Shown: piece by piece, positions 16,595 to 24,909 of the stretch | Numbering within the stretch: position 1 is the first letter of the stretch | How the letters are laid out: the number at the start of each line of letters is the position of its first letter | Assembly (NCBI RefSeq): GCF_001317345.1 | Contig: NZ_JXCG01000003.1 | Coordinates: 1-64,000 of the forward strand | DNA: 64,000 bases | Direction: 5' to 3' | DNA from: Thermococcus sp. EP1 | Lineage (GTDB): Archaea > Methanobacteriota_B > Thermococci > Thermococcales > Thermococcaceae | Made by a program: the position numbers and the translations under genes | Notes under the pieces: model-generated | What the model saw: the letters and a program-made list of their open reading frames with translations, nothing else | What the model was told of the DNA's origin: nothing | Databases searched by the model: none

Positions 16595-17053
16595 ATGCCT
16601 ACCAAAGCAATGTTCCTGATGATAAAACAAGCACTTCAAAAGCCCTTCACTAATCCTTTTCCAGTGAAACATGCTCCTGTTAACGTTACTGCACTTATTG
16701 AGAAGGTTCAAAAGGGAGAAGTAAAGATACATCCTCCAGTCCCAGTTCCAGAAGACTTTAGAGGAAAGATCCATTATGATCCAGAGAGATGCATTGGATG
16801 CAGGTTCTGTATTACCGTTTGTCCAGCGGATGCCATGGAATGGATACCCGAGCTTAGGAAAATAAGGCATTATGTTTCGAGATGTATGTTCTGTGCTTTG
16901 TGCGTGGATGTTTGCCCAGGCAAGAAGTTCCCAGGTGAAGAAAAGGCAGTAAAGGCTCTTGCGATAAGCGAAGATTTCTTACTAGCAGATTATGATAAGT
17001 ATAGTGACAATCTTATAGAAGAACCACCAGAAGCTAAGGAAAAAGGTCTTTAA
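16595..17053 (+). CDS. mbhN: Second-cluster hydrogenase subunit N, two [4Fe-4S] sites
   Basis: A 152-residue ferredoxin-like subunit with two CxxCxxCxxxCP motifs, CIGCRFCITVCP and CMFCALCVDVCP. This is the usual MbhN size and contrasts with the four-cluster version in operon 1. A short insertion (about residues 30-50) lies before the conserved EDFRGKIHYDPERC. It is the last gene of operon 2 and the likely docking site for reduced ferredoxin. Confidence 0.92.
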   Translation: MPTKAMFLMIKQALQKPFTNPFPVKHAPVNVTALIEKVQKGEVKIHPPVPVPEDFRGKIHYDPERCIGCRFCITVCPADAMEWIPELRKIRHYVSRCMFCALCVDVCPGKKFPGEEKAVKALAISEDFLLADYDKYSDNLIEEPPEAKEKGL

Positions 17054-17076
17054 CCTCTTCTACTTTATTTTTTATC

Positions 17077-17796
17077 ATGATAGTTGTAGGGACATGTGGC
17101 TTTTGTGAAAGAAGAGAGAAGTATTTCCGAGATTTTAACACTGTAGAGGTTCAACAAACTTTTTACAAGCTTATCCAAGATAAAACTCTTCAGAAATGGA
17201 AACAGGAAGCTCCAAAAGATTTCATATTCTCTATAAAGGCTTTTCAAGGTGTGACTCATCCTCCCACTAGCCCTACGTGGAGACGAAGCAATGTAAAACC
17301 CACCCCGGAAGTGGGCCTCTTAAGACCAACCCCAGACGTTTTTAAGTATTGGGAGTTAACTCTTAGAGAAGCAGAGATCTTAGGGGCGAAATTTGTTCTT
17401 ATTCAGCTTCCCAAGAGTTTTAAGGAAACTGAGGAAAACTTCAATAATGCAGAAAAGTTCTTCTCTAAAATTGAAAAAAGAGACTTCACGATTGCGGTAG
17501 AACTTAGAGGCTGGAGTGAGAAAGGGATAGAGGAGTTTGTGAAGGAGTTTGAGCTTATTGATGTTTCAGATCCTCTTGTTAGAAAACCTGTTCATCGAGG
17601 TGACATTAACTACTACCGACTTCATGGGGCTTATGAAAGGGGAAGGATAATTTATAAACACAAATATGGGGAGGGAGAACTAAAGGAACTTGCAAGCAGG
17701 ATTAAAGAATGGAATAAAAAAGAAAGCTATCTCTATTTCAATAACGCTTATATGTGCGAAGATGCGAGGAGATTCATTCAAATCCTGGCTTTTTAA
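17077..17796 (+). CDS. DUF72 family protein
   Basis: A 239-residue protein of the DUF72 (YecE-like) family, a TIM-barrel fold of unknown biochemical role. Recognisable parts are the opening [19 protein letters not shown], then [20 protein letters not shown] and VELRGWS, and a C-terminal [10 protein letters not shown], typical of the family. It stands only 23 bases after operon 2 on the same strand and could be co-transcribed. Its last 23 bases overlap the end of the convergent dehydrogenase gene. Confidence 0.85.
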   Translation: MIVVGTCGFCERREKYFRDFNTVEVQQTFYKLIQDKTLQKWKQEAPKDFIFSIKAFQGVTHPPTSPTWRRSNVKPTPEVGLLRPTPDVFKYWELTLREAEILGAKFVLIQLPKSFKETEENFNNAEKFFSKIEKRDFTIAVELRGWSEKGIEEFVKEFELIDVSDPLVRKPVHRGDINYYRLHGAYERGRIIYKHKYGEGELKELASRIKEWNKKESYLYFNNAYMCEDARRFIQILAF

Positions 17797-18778
17797 TGTT
17801 TATCACATCTTTGTTCACTAGGTTTGGAGGAATTTCTCCTTTTGCAAAGGCTATCAAGTTTTTTGCCACCAATTCTGCCATACCTTCCCTTGCTTCATGT
17901 GTTGCACTTCCTAAATGAGGAGCCAGAACAACGTTTTCCAGTTTAAAGAGCTCTTCATTGTAGTAAGGTTCTTCTTCAAAAACGTCTAACCCTGCTCCAG
18001 CAATCCACCTCTCTTGGAGAGCTTTTATTAGTGCCTTCGTATCAATAACTGGACCTCTTGCAGTGTTGATTAAAATTGCAGTAGGTTTCATTATCTTTAG
18101 TTCTTTTTCTCCAATCATGTGATGTGTTTTATTAGTAAGAGGGACATGAAGGCTTATAAAGTCACTTTCTTCTAAAAGCGTCTCAAAGTCAACATATTCT
18201 GCTCCGATTTCTTTTTCAGCTTCTAGTTTTCTCCTTCTTGAATAATAAATGATTTTCATTCCGAATCCTTTAGCCCTTCTTGCAACTGCTTGTCCAATTC
18301 TTCCGAATCCAATTATCCCGAGTGTCTTTCCCTTAAGACCATATCCTAAGAACATTAATGGATGCCATCCAACAGCGCTTCTCTTCCATTCCCCACTTCT
18401 CACAAATTGATCTGCTTCTATTAGCCTTCTGGCAGTGGCTAAGAGGAGAGCAAATGCCAAATCTGCAGTTGCATCAGTAAGAACCCCTGGAGTGTTGGTG
18501 ACGTATATTCCTCTTTTGGTGGCTTCTTCTAGGTTTATATTGTCATAGCCGACCGCATACTGGGCTATTATCCTAAGTTTTGATGCATTATCCAAGAGCT
18601 CCTTGTCCACCTTGTCTGTAACTAAAGTTACGATCGCATCTGCATTCGTTATCTTCTCCAAAAGTACATCTCTTGGAGGCTCTCTTTGATCTTTCCATAG
18701 ATCTATTTCGTAGTATCTTTCTATCATTTTAATGCCATTTTCTGGGATTTGCCTGGTAATAAAAACCCTTGGTTTCAT
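17774..18778 (-). CDS. gyaR: Glyoxylate reductase-like D-2-hydroxyacid dehydrogenase
   Basis: A protein of about 334 residues of the D-isomer-specific 2-hydroxyacid dehydrogenase family, closely matching Thermococcales glyoxylate reductase by memory. The NAD(P)-binding motif [18 protein letters not shown] is present. The catalytic Arg (INTARGPV), Glu (DVFEEEP) and His (APHLGSA) are all visible. It reduces glyoxylate or hydroxypyruvate with NAD(P)H. The ATG at 18776-18778 begins [10 protein letters not shown] as in homologues; an upstream ATG at 18787 adds three residues. It shares a short intergenic region with the divergent aminotransferase. Confidence 0.9.
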   Translation of the reverse strand: MKPRVFITRQIPENGIKMIERYYEIDLWKDQREPPRDVLLEKITNADAIVTLVTDKVDKELLDNASKLRIIAQYAVGYDNINLEEATKRGIYVTNTPGVLTDATADLAFALLLATARRLIEADQFVRSGEWKRSAVGWHPLMFLGYGLKGKTLGIIGFGRIGQAVARRAKGFGMKIIYYSRRRKLEAEKEIGAEYVDFETLLEESDFISLHVPLTNKTHHMIGEKELKIMKPTAILINTARGPVIDTKALIKALQERWIAGAGLDVFEEEPYYNEELFKLENVVLAPHLGSATHEAREGMAELVAKNLIAFAKGEIPPNLVNKDVINIKKPGFE

Positions 18779-18802
18779 TAATATCACCCTAGAAGACGTT
18801 TA

Positions 18803-18820
18803 TCAAAACGTATAAATATT
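18803..18820 (+). promoter_or_regulatory. TATA region between gyaR and the aminotransferase
   Basis: CAAAACGTATAAATAT contains a strong TATA box for the aminotransferase, predicting a start close to 18838 and a leader of only about 15 bases. The 73-base spacer must also hold the gyaR promoter, so the two promoters probably overlap. Confidence 0.5.
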
Positions 18821-18851
18821 TTTATGAATACCTTTAATATTGGTGGGTCTT

Positions 18852-20075
18852 ATGGAATACACTAAATACCTTGCTGGAAGGGCCAACTGGATTAAAGGTT
18901 CAGCTCTAGCAGAGGTTATGAAAAAGGCCGCTGAGCTCCAAAAAAAGGGGACGAAATTGATATCGCTTGCTGCAGGAGATCCAGACCCAGATTTAATCCC
19001 AAGGAATGTTCTTGGAGAAATAGCAAAGGAGATTCTTGAAAGAGAACCGAAGTCAGTCATGTATACTCCAGCCAATGGAATCCCAGAATTGAGAGAAGAG
19101 ATTGCCTCATTTTTGAAAAAACACGATCAGCTGGAGGTATCTCCTGAGAATATCGTCATTACAATAGGTGGGACAGGAGCTCTAGATTTGTTGGGAAGAG
19201 TTCTCATTGACCCTGGTGATGTAATTCTCACAGAAAATCCATCATACATAAACACTCTTCTAGCTTTTGAGCAATTAGGAGCAAAAATTGAAGGAGTTTC
19301 AGTTGACAACGATGGGATGAGGGTAGATCTTCTAGAGGAGAAGATTAAAGAGCTCAAAACTAAAGGGCAGAAGATTAAATTCATTTATACGATCCCAACA
19401 GGTCAAAATCCTATGGGAGTTACCATGAGTATGGAGAGAAGAAAGGCATTGCTTGAGATAGCTTCAAAATATGATCTTTTGATAATTGAGGACACAGCTT
19501 ATAATTTCATGAAGTACGAGGGAGAGAACATACTCCCCTTAAAGGCCTTAGATAAAGATGGGAGAGTGATTGTTGCTGGAACTTTAAGCAAAGTTCTTGG
19601 GACTGGTTTCAGGATTGGATGGATAATAGCTGAGGGAGAGATTCTCAAGAAAGTCCTTATGCAAAAGCAACCCATTGATTTTTGTGCTCCAGCCATTTCT
19701 CAATATATAGCCCTGGAATATTTAAGGAGGGGATATTTCGAAAAATATCACCTTAAAGGGGCTCTTTTAGGCTATAAGGAGAAGAGAGATATCATGTTAA
19801 CGGCTCTTGAAGAGCATTTACCAAGTGCTGAATTCACAAGGCCCATTGCAGGAATGTTTGTAATGCTCTTTTTACCAGAGGGGGCAGATGGGATTGCTTT
19901 TGCTAGTGAATTAATGGGGAAGGAAGGAGTTGTAGTGGTTCCAGGAGAACCTTTCTACACTGATGATACTGGAAAGAATGCGATTAGACTCAATTTCTCA
20001 AGACCGAGCAAGGAAGATATTTCAATTGGAATTGAGAAAGTTGCCACGCTGTACAGAGAAAAATTTGGTAAGTAG
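18852..20075 (+). CDS. PLP-dependent aminotransferase (class I, 2-aminoadipate/aromatic type)
   Basis: A protein of about 407 residues of the fold-type I aminotransferases, of the MocR/LysN-like branch. The PLP-lysine is in GTLSKVLGTGFRIGW; the substrate-side motifs YTIPTGQNPMGVTMS and NFSRPSKEDI agree with the multi-substrate Thermococcales enzymes that use 2-aminoadipate, aromatic amino acids or alanine/glyoxylate. The pairing with a divergent glyoxylate reductase-like gene would suit glyoxylate metabolism, but this is inference. The start at ATG 18852 is preferred over TTG 18840 because GGTGGGT is just before it. Confidence 0.88.
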   Translation: MEYTKYLAGRANWIKGSALAEVMKKAAELQKKGTKLISLAAGDPDPDLIPRNVLGEIAKEILEREPKSVMYTPANGIPELREEIASFLKKHDQLEVSPENIVITIGGTGALDLLGRVLIDPGDVILTENPSYINTLLAFEQLGAKIEGVSVDNDGMRVDLLEEKIKELKTKGQKIKFIYTIPTGQNPMGVTMSMERRKALLEIASKYDLLIIEDTAYNFMKYEGENILPLKALDKDGRVIVAGTLSKVLGTGFRIGWIIAEGEILKKVLMQKQPIDFCAPAISQYIALEYLRRGYFEKYHLKGALLGYKEKRDIMLTALEEHLPSAEFTRPIAGMFVMLFLPEGADGIAFASELMGKEGVVVVPGEPFYTDDTGKNAIRLNFSRPSKEDISIGIEKVATLYREKFGK

Positions 20076-20129
20076 ATCTCCTTTATTTTCTCTTAATTCT
20101 AATTTTTACCACCGCAGAAGAGCCATTTT

Positions 20130-20217
20130 TGGTGCGGGGGCGGGGATTTGAACCCCGGAACCCCTACGGGACGGGACCCTCAATCCCGCGCCTTTGACCA
20201 GGCTCGGCAACCCCCGC
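20130..20217 (-). tRNA. tRNA-Leu (anticodon GAG)
   Basis: On the minus strand the acceptor arms GCGGGGG and CCCCCGC pair, and the anticodon stem CGGGA/TCCCG encloses loop TTGAGGG, giving anticodon GAG. A long variable arm identifies a class II tRNA, consistent with leucine. The T-loop GGTTCAAATCC is present and CCA is encoded. No intron is seen. Confidence 0.95.
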
Positions 20218-20248
20218 AAGAGCGCCGTTTATTTGTCTTCTTAGTTTG

Positions 20249-20258
20249 TTTATAAATT
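20249..20258 (-). promoter_or_regulatory. TATA box of tRNA-Leu
   Basis: On the minus strand the sequence reads AATTTATAAAC about 32-40 bases upstream of the tRNA-Leu 5' end, the expected archaeal distance. Confidence 0.6.
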
Positions 20259-20282
20259 TTTCTGTCTTCTTTAACCGAAAGG

Positions 20283-20292
20283 TTTATAAGTG
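20283..20292 (+). promoter_or_regulatory. TATA box of tRNA-Lys
   Basis: CGAAAGGTTTATAAGTGG gives a purine-rich BRE and TTTATAAG TATA box about 30-36 bases before tRNA-Lys. It is back to back with the tRNA-Leu promoter. Confidence 0.65.
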
Positions 20293-20319
20293 GCCTTCAA
20301 TCCCTATTGGATTGGGTGT

Positions 20320-20397
20320 GGGCCGGTAGCTTAGCATGGTTAGAGCGGCGGACTCTTAATCCGCAGGTCGGGGGTTCGAATCCCCCCCGGCCCGCCA
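20320..20397 (+). tRNA. tRNA-Lys (anticodon CTT)
   Basis: Acceptor arms GGGCCGG and CCGGCCC pair; the anticodon stem GCGGA/TCCGC encloses loop CTCTTAA, giving anticodon CTT. T-loop GGTTCGAATCC is present and CCA is encoded at 20395-20397. No intron. Confidence 0.95.
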
Positions 20398-20499
20398 AAA
20401 GAGCTTTTCTAAAGTATTATTTATAACCCAAAAATTTATGTATGGGTGCTGATAATAATAAGATGGTTAGCAGAAAATAGACCCGAGAGGAGATGTTCC

Positions 20500-20865
20500 A
20501 TGGAACCTCATGAGTTCAAAATAAATGAAGATGGGTTGAAGGCAATTCTTCCCCCTATGGAAGCGGAGATTATGGAGTATATGTGGAAAGTCAAAGTAGC
20601 CACTGCTGGGGAGGTCTATGAGTATCTTAAAGAAACTCATGAAACCCTGAGACGTTCCACTGTGAGCATATTAATGAACAGGCTCTGTGAAAGGGGGCTA
20701 TTAAAAAGAAGCGTGGATACTGGAAGGGGCGGAATGAAGTACGTATACAGCGTTGTAACAAGTAAAGAGGAATTTGAACAGAAAGTAGTTGAGAGCATAC
20801 TCAATGCACTCATGAACAACTTTAAAGAAGCCACTGTAGCATATTTATCAAAAATAAAGAAGTGA
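20500..20865 (+). CDS. BlaI/CopY-like winged-helix repressor
   Basis: A 121-residue regulator resembling the BlaI/MecI/CopY (penicillinase repressor) family. It opens the HTH with LPPMEAEIMEYMWKVK, a typical BlaI start, then has GEVYEYLKETHETLRRSTVS as the recognition helix and a GGMKYVYSVVTSKEEF wing. The ATG at 20500 follows AGAGGAGATG and is preferred over an upstream ATG near 20446. Seven bases later comes an M48 protease gene. In bacteria BlaI partners a zinc-protease sensor (BlaR1), so the pair may form an analogous unit. That function is inference. Confidence 0.8.
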   Translation: MEPHEFKINEDGLKAILPPMEAEIMEYMWKVKVATAGEVYEYLKETHETLRRSTVSILMNRLCERGLLKRSVDTGRGGMKYVYSVVTSKEEFEQKVVESILNALMNNFKEATVAYLSKIKK

Positions 20866-20871
20866 TAGTTA

Positions 20872-21654
20872 ATGCTTAAGCTGATATTTTTGGCCCAACT
20901 ATTGATAACCTTATTATATTTGGGTAGGATTGGCCTAGCTGTTACTCTACTCACAATATTTATTCTTGTGGGCCTTTACTTCTGGACGATTAGACGGTCT
21001 CTCCAAAGGGATCAGAGACTCCTTTCTTTTGAGGATATGCCGTGGCTTTATGATGGGATAATGAGAATGGCAAACAAAGCGGGTATAGCACCTCCGGAAA
21101 TTTATATACTTGATGATTATATCCCGAATGCATACTCCTTTGGAAATTCAATTGTCCTTTCATTAGGCCTTTTTGAAGTGCTTGATGAGGAGGAAATTCT
21201 TGCCGTGGCTGCTCATGAGATAGGGCACATCAAGAATAGTGATACTCTCATGTTTCCATTAATCTCCTACCTAAGGTATCTCATGCTTAGCCTAGCTTTG
21301 TTGAATACAGCATTTTCCAAGAGTTTATTAGTGAGTGTAGTTTCTATATTGCTCTACATTGCGTATGAAGTTGAGAGGTCACGTCATCTAAGAAAAAGAG
21401 AGTTCAAGGCGGATGAGACTGCACTGAGATTAGTTTCAAAACCTTTGGCATTAAAAGAAGCCCTTGAGGAATTGAAATATTATGAAGATCTAAGAACTAC
21501 TGTTAAGGATCCAGTGTTACCTTCAATAGAGCCAAGTATTGAAAGAAAGTCACAAAAACCATTTTTCACTACCCATCCTAGTTATGATGAGAGGATTTGG
21601 AGAATAATGGCGGAAGTTGATGCAATGACTTTAAGAGAAAGAATCTTCAATTAA
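20872..21654 (+). CDS. M48-family membrane metalloprotease (HtpX-like)
   Basis: A 260-residue integral-membrane zinc protease. The HExxH site is His115-Glu116-His119 in AAHEIGHIKN, and a third ligand Glu is expected in FKADETAL. Two N-terminal helices (about 1-40) precede the catalytic domain, and a further hydrophobic segment lies at about 140-165. The C-terminus has the FFTTHPSYDERI motif typical of HtpX/Ste24 proteins. It probably degrades misfolded membrane proteins, or acts as sensor protease for the BlaI-like neighbour. Confidence 0.88.
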   Translation: MLKLIFLAQLLITLLYLGRIGLAVTLLTIFILVGLYFWTIRRSLQRDQRLLSFEDMPWLYDGIMRMANKAGIAPPEIYILDDYIPNAYSFGNSIVLSLGLFEVLDEEEILAVAAHEIGHIKNSDTLMFPLISYLRYLMLSLALLNTAFSKSLLVSVVSILLYIAYEVERSRHLRKREFKADETALRLVSKPLALKEALEELKYYEDLRTTVKDPVLPSIEPSIERKSQKPFFTTHPSYDERIWRIMAEVDAMTLRERIFN

Positions 21655-21704
21655 TTTTGAAAAATTCTTTTAAAGTTTTTACCATTTTTGTATGGGGGGA
21701 GATT

Positions 21705-22247
21705 ATGGAAGTAGAGATAATTCTCAACAAGAAAAAAGCAGAACACATAAAGAACGTACGTCCTACAAAGGATGAGTACTTTATGCTTATTGCGAAACTT
21801 GTGGGGCTTAGAGCAACCTGTTCAAGACTTAGGGTCGGGGCTGTGGCTGTTAAGGATGGATATATTTTAGCCACTGGATACAATGGAGCGCCTAGAAATA
21901 TGGAGCATTGTATTGATGTGGGTTGTTTATTAGTTGATGGGCATTGTCACAGAGCGGTTCATGCAGAACAAAATGTTATAGCAATGGCTGCTAGGAAGGG
22001 AATAAGTTTGGAAGGAGCCACTGTATATGTAACTCACTTTCCCTGTGATACTTGCTTTAAGTTGTTAATTAATGCAGGAGTTAAGGAGATAGTCTACGAA
22101 GAGATGTATCCAAATAAAGCTACTGAAATTCTCCTAAAAGAGGCCCAAAAAAAGGGTATTGTAAAAATAAGACAATTCAAGGTTCCTAAAGAGAGAGTTA
22201 AAATATTTTTGGACGAACTCTTTAGAGAGGATCTTTTGACAGAGTAA
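21705..22247 (+). CDS. dCMP deaminase (cytidine/deoxycytidylate deaminase family)
   Basis: A 180-residue zinc deaminase. The catalytic motif is VHAEQNVI, and the zinc cysteines are in HFPCDTCFK. YNGAPRNMEHCIDVGC upstream is typical of deoxycytidylate deaminases, and further Cys/His residues suggest a second zinc site as in ComEB-like enzymes. It makes dUMP from dCMP. The ATG at 21705 follows GGGGGGAG; the longer frame from 21657 lacks such a site. Confidence 0.88.
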   Translation: MEVEIILNKKKAEHIKNVRPTKDEYFMLIAKLVGLRATCSRLRVGAVAVKDGYILATGYNGAPRNMEHCIDVGCLLVDGHCHRAVHAEQNVIAMAARKGISLEGATVYVTHFPCDTCFKLLINAGVKEIVYEEMYPNKATEILLKEAQKKGIVKIRQFKVPKERVKIFLDELFREDLLTE

Positions 22248-22248
22248 A

Positions 22249-22617
22249 TTATTTTTCAAGTTTTTTTAGACTCTCTTTGATTTCTTGGAGCTCAATAGCC
22301 ATTTGTCTAGTGAGTTCTGTTATTTCTCTTTCGGTTTTATCTATTCTCATGTATATCCTGAACATGAGAATGTAGTTAAGTCCAATCAATACTACAAACA
22401 GGGCATCTAATCCTCTTCCAAGTCCTAATAAGTTTTTTATGAAGATCGATGTCTCAATAGGCTTTAAAGAGATTATTAGCATGATTATCAGGAGGAATTC
22501 CCAGAAAATAAATCCTTGCCATGTCATTTCTTTCTTTCCATATTTTCCTAATACATATACCATAATTCCCAAAGATGCAAGGATAGCAATATATTGGATA
22601 ACGTACACCTTAATCAC
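22249..22617 (-). CDS. DUF2304 membrane protein
   Basis: A 122-residue protein with three predicted helices (about 8-25, 35-52, 66-88) and a charged, probably coiled-coil C-terminal tail (TEREITELTRQMAIELQEIK). This is the layout of DUF2304 proteins, which are usually encoded beside dolichol-phosphate-sugar glycosyltransferases. It overlaps the upstream glycosyltransferase gene by four bases and may anchor that enzyme to the membrane. The role is inferred. Confidence 0.75.
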   Translation of the reverse strand: MIKVYVIQYIAILASLGIMVYVLGKYGKKEMTWQGFIFWEFLLIIMLIISLKPIETSIFIKNLLGLGRGLDALFVVLIGLNYILMFRIYMRIDKTEREITELTRQMAIELQEIKESLKKLEK

Positions 22618-23936
22618 CTCAACTTCTCTATAATCAAATCAAAGGCGATTTTAATTCCCTCTATGATGTTTGTTCCCTTCTTTTTAGTATATTCTGTGTA
22701 AACAGCTTTTATTGGAACTTCACTAATTTTGCACCCATTTTTAGCGGCTTCTATTATTATCTCACTTGAAACAGCGTATCTATCGCACGTTATCCTCAAT
22801 TTTGAGGCACATTTTCTATTTAAGCATCTTAGCCCACTTTGAGAATCAGTGACATACTTTCCTGCAAAAGCCGCAGTTATAAAATCCAATATAGAGTTCC
22901 CAAGGCGTTTTACAAAGGGCATTTGAGTGACATCTCCTTTTAGCCTAGATCCAACTGCAAAATCTACTTTCCCCTCAATTACAGGTTTCATGACTTTTAA
23001 GGCATCCTCTATTCGGTGTTGTCCATCAGCATCAAAAGTTAAGACAATCTCTGCGCCCTTAAGGAGCGCATATTTTATCCCTGTACCGAGGGCACCGCCT
23101 AGTCCTCTGTTTACTAGATGGCTTAGTACTACAACTCCTTTTTTCTCTGCGATGTCTTTTGTTCTGTCTTTGCTTCCATCATTTATTACTATAATCTCAC
23201 TTTTCTTGAAGTATTCTAGTAACCTTTCTAGAACCATTCCAATGGTCTTCTCTTCATTGTATGCGGGAACAACCACATAAGTGTTAAGCAATCGTTTAAA
23301 TAAAGGTATTGCCTCTTTTATTGTGGGTATCTCAAAATTGGCTTTTTCATCTATCTGAAAACTCATTCTGCCACTTTCATTAGATGTTACAAGGACACTT
23401 AAAGTTCCTAGGGCTTTTGCAGGAATCAAGTCGTATCCATGATCCCCTACCACCACAGTTTTTGTAGAGGGAACTTTAAAATGATCTAAAATGGCCTTTA
23501 GGTGTCCATTATTTGGTTTTACTTCCTTCCAAGGAACATCGTCTCGTGTTACTACGAGGTCGAAAAGATTCATAATTCCATGTTTTTTCAGAGTGAATTC
23601 AGTGGCTTTGCGAGAACTCCTTGTCATTAGGGCTAATTTTATCCCATTATCTCTTAAAAATTCGAGAAGTTTTCTCGTCCCCTCGAATAAGTAACTCTCT
23701 TTGGCCCTTTCGATTTCAAGTTCTACAAGAAATGAATGTAGATATTCAAAATCTATTCCAGTCTTTTGGGAGATCCGAATTAGTGTCTCATACATGGGAG
23801 TTAAATTACCTATCAGCTCTTCTGGAATCCCTTCTTCTAGTAATTTATTTTGTAGTCTCTCTTTTATTTCTTTGAAGTCCATTGGGGCACCTATGAGTGT
23901 TCCATCGAGATCGAAGACCACCACTTGGATATCCAT
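22614..23936 (-). CDS. HAD phosphatase fused to GT2 glycosyltransferase
   Basis: A protein of about 440 residues with two domains. Residues 1-210 are a HAD hydrolase: motif I DLDGT, motif II LMTRSS, motif III lysine in VKPNNGH, motif IV GDHGYDL. Residues 215-440 are a GT2 family transferase of the dolichol-phosphate mannose/glucose synthase kind: VVPAYNEEKTIG, NDGSKDRT, DADGQH, GSR. There are no obvious C-terminal helices; the DUF2304 neighbour may supply membrane binding. The ATG at 23934-23936 (MDIQVVVFDLDGT) is chosen because the longer frame is not HAD-like. The divergent AglH-like gene supports a role in polyprenyl-linked sugar transfer. Confidence 0.88.
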   Translation of the reverse strand: MDIQVVVFDLDGTLIGAPMDFKEIKERLQNKLLEEGIPEELIGNLTPMYETLIRISQKTGIDFEYLHSFLVELEIERAKESYLFEGTRKLLEFLRDNGIKLALMTRSSRKATEFTLKKHGIMNLFDLVVTRDDVPWKEVKPNNGHLKAILDHFKVPSTKTVVVGDHGYDLIPAKALGTLSVLVTSNESGRMSFQIDEKANFEIPTIKEAIPLFKRLLNTYVVVPAYNEEKTIGMVLERLLEYFKKSEIIVINDGSKDRTKDIAEKKGVVVLSHLVNRGLGGALGTGIKYALLKGAEIVLTFDADGQHRIEDALKVMKPVIEGKVDFAVGSRLKGDVTQMPFVKRLGNSILDFITAAFAGKYVTDSQSGLRCLNRKCASKLRITCDRYAVSSEIIIEAAKNGCKISEVPIKAVYTEYTKKKGTNIIEGIKIAFDLIIEKLR

Positions 23937-24012
23937 CTTCTCCACCGACCCTTTATTAGATAGCATCGGAAAAGTTATTAATCTATTCCCCAATTTAGCG
24001 TGAGGGATTATA

Positions 24013-24909
24013 ATGATAACGGCGGTTATTGGAATTTTCCTTTCCTTGATCCTCACGCCATATATTGCTTCACTAATGAGAGAAGCAGGCATTTTAGGTA
24101 GAGACATTCATAAATTGGATAAACCTGAAGTACCAGAGATGGGGGGAATAGTGTTTTTGATTTCACTTCCTTTAAGTTTGCTCATAATTTTAAATGAAAC
24201 AATAGGTAAGGCCATCTTAATTTTCGTGCTCTTTGGAATTATTGGTATACTTGATGACATAACCCGATTGAAACAATCACATAAAGTTGTGCTTTCGTTA
24301 TTAGCATCTCTCATAGTATTCTCTTTACCCTTAAGCACCAACGTAGATTTGTTATTATTCTCGATCGAACTTGGCGTGCTTTATTACATTTTTTCTGTTC
24401 TTTTTATAACTGGAGCCGCAAACTTGGTGAATCTATTGGCGGGTTTTAATGGATTAGAAGTTGGGACTTCAACAATAGCCCTTTTCTTTTTAGGGTTAAT
24501 AACATCTGGGAGTGCACAGGTTTTGGCTTTTACAGGGGCAGCAGTTGGGTTAGGATTTTTATGGTGGAACAAATATCCAGCAAAGATTTTCCCAGGTGAT
24601 ACTGGTACTTTGTCTCTAGGGGCACTAATAGGAATTGTAGGGATTTTGGGAAAAGTTGAACTCTTTGTGGCAATTCTTCTCCTTCCACATTTTGTAGACT
24701 TTCTCCTTAAGACAAAGATACGATTTAAAGGTAGGCCTCTAGGTAAAACAGAGGTTCAGAAAGATGGCACACTTAAAGCTCCTCCCTATCTAACCTTTTT
24801 AGGCCTTATAATGAGAATGAAAAAAGTGAAGGAATATCAACTTGTTGCAATAGTATGGACAATAGAAGCTTTTCTAGGCATTATTGCTCTTCTTCTTCAA
24901 TCACTTTAA
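24013..24909 (+). CDS. aglH: Polyprenyl-phosphate GlcNAc-1-phosphate transferase (AglH/MraY-like)
   Basis: A 298-residue protein with about ten helices of the MraY/WecA/Alg7 family. Diagnostic cytoplasmic motifs are GILDDITRL, NLLAGFNGLEVG, FPGDTGTLSLGA and the basic loop KTKIRFKGRPLG. It transfers a phospho-sugar to dolichyl phosphate and starts N-glycan assembly. It diverges from the HAD-GT2 gene, which would act in the same pathway. Its 3' end overlaps the convergent Cas6-like gene by 29 bases. Confidence 0.85.
   Translation: MITAVIGIFLSLILTPYIASLMREAGILGRDIHKLDKPEVPEMGGIVFLISLPLSLLIILNETIGKAILIFVLFGIIGILDDITRLKQSHKVVLSLLASLIVFSLPLSTNVDLLLFSIELGVLYYIFSVLFITGAANLVNLLAGFNGLEVGTSTIALFFLGLITSGSAQVLAFTGAAVGLGFLWWNKYPAKIFPGDTGTLSLGALIGIVGILGKVELFVAILLLPHFVDFLLKTKIRFKGRPLGKTEVQKDGTLKAPPYLTFLGLIMRMKKVKEYQLVAIVWTIEAFLGIIALLLQSL

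Noticed and set aside
9031-17053. Operon 2 as an MBX/MBS sulfane reductase
   Set aside because: It has separate D and E genes, only one H gene, an I gene, and both NiFe CxxC pairs. These features point to an Mbh-type hydrogenase.
23937-24107. An N-terminal extension of the HAD-GT2 protein
   Set aside because: It overlaps the divergent AglH-like gene, and the HAD domain begins naturally at MDIQVVVFDLDGT.
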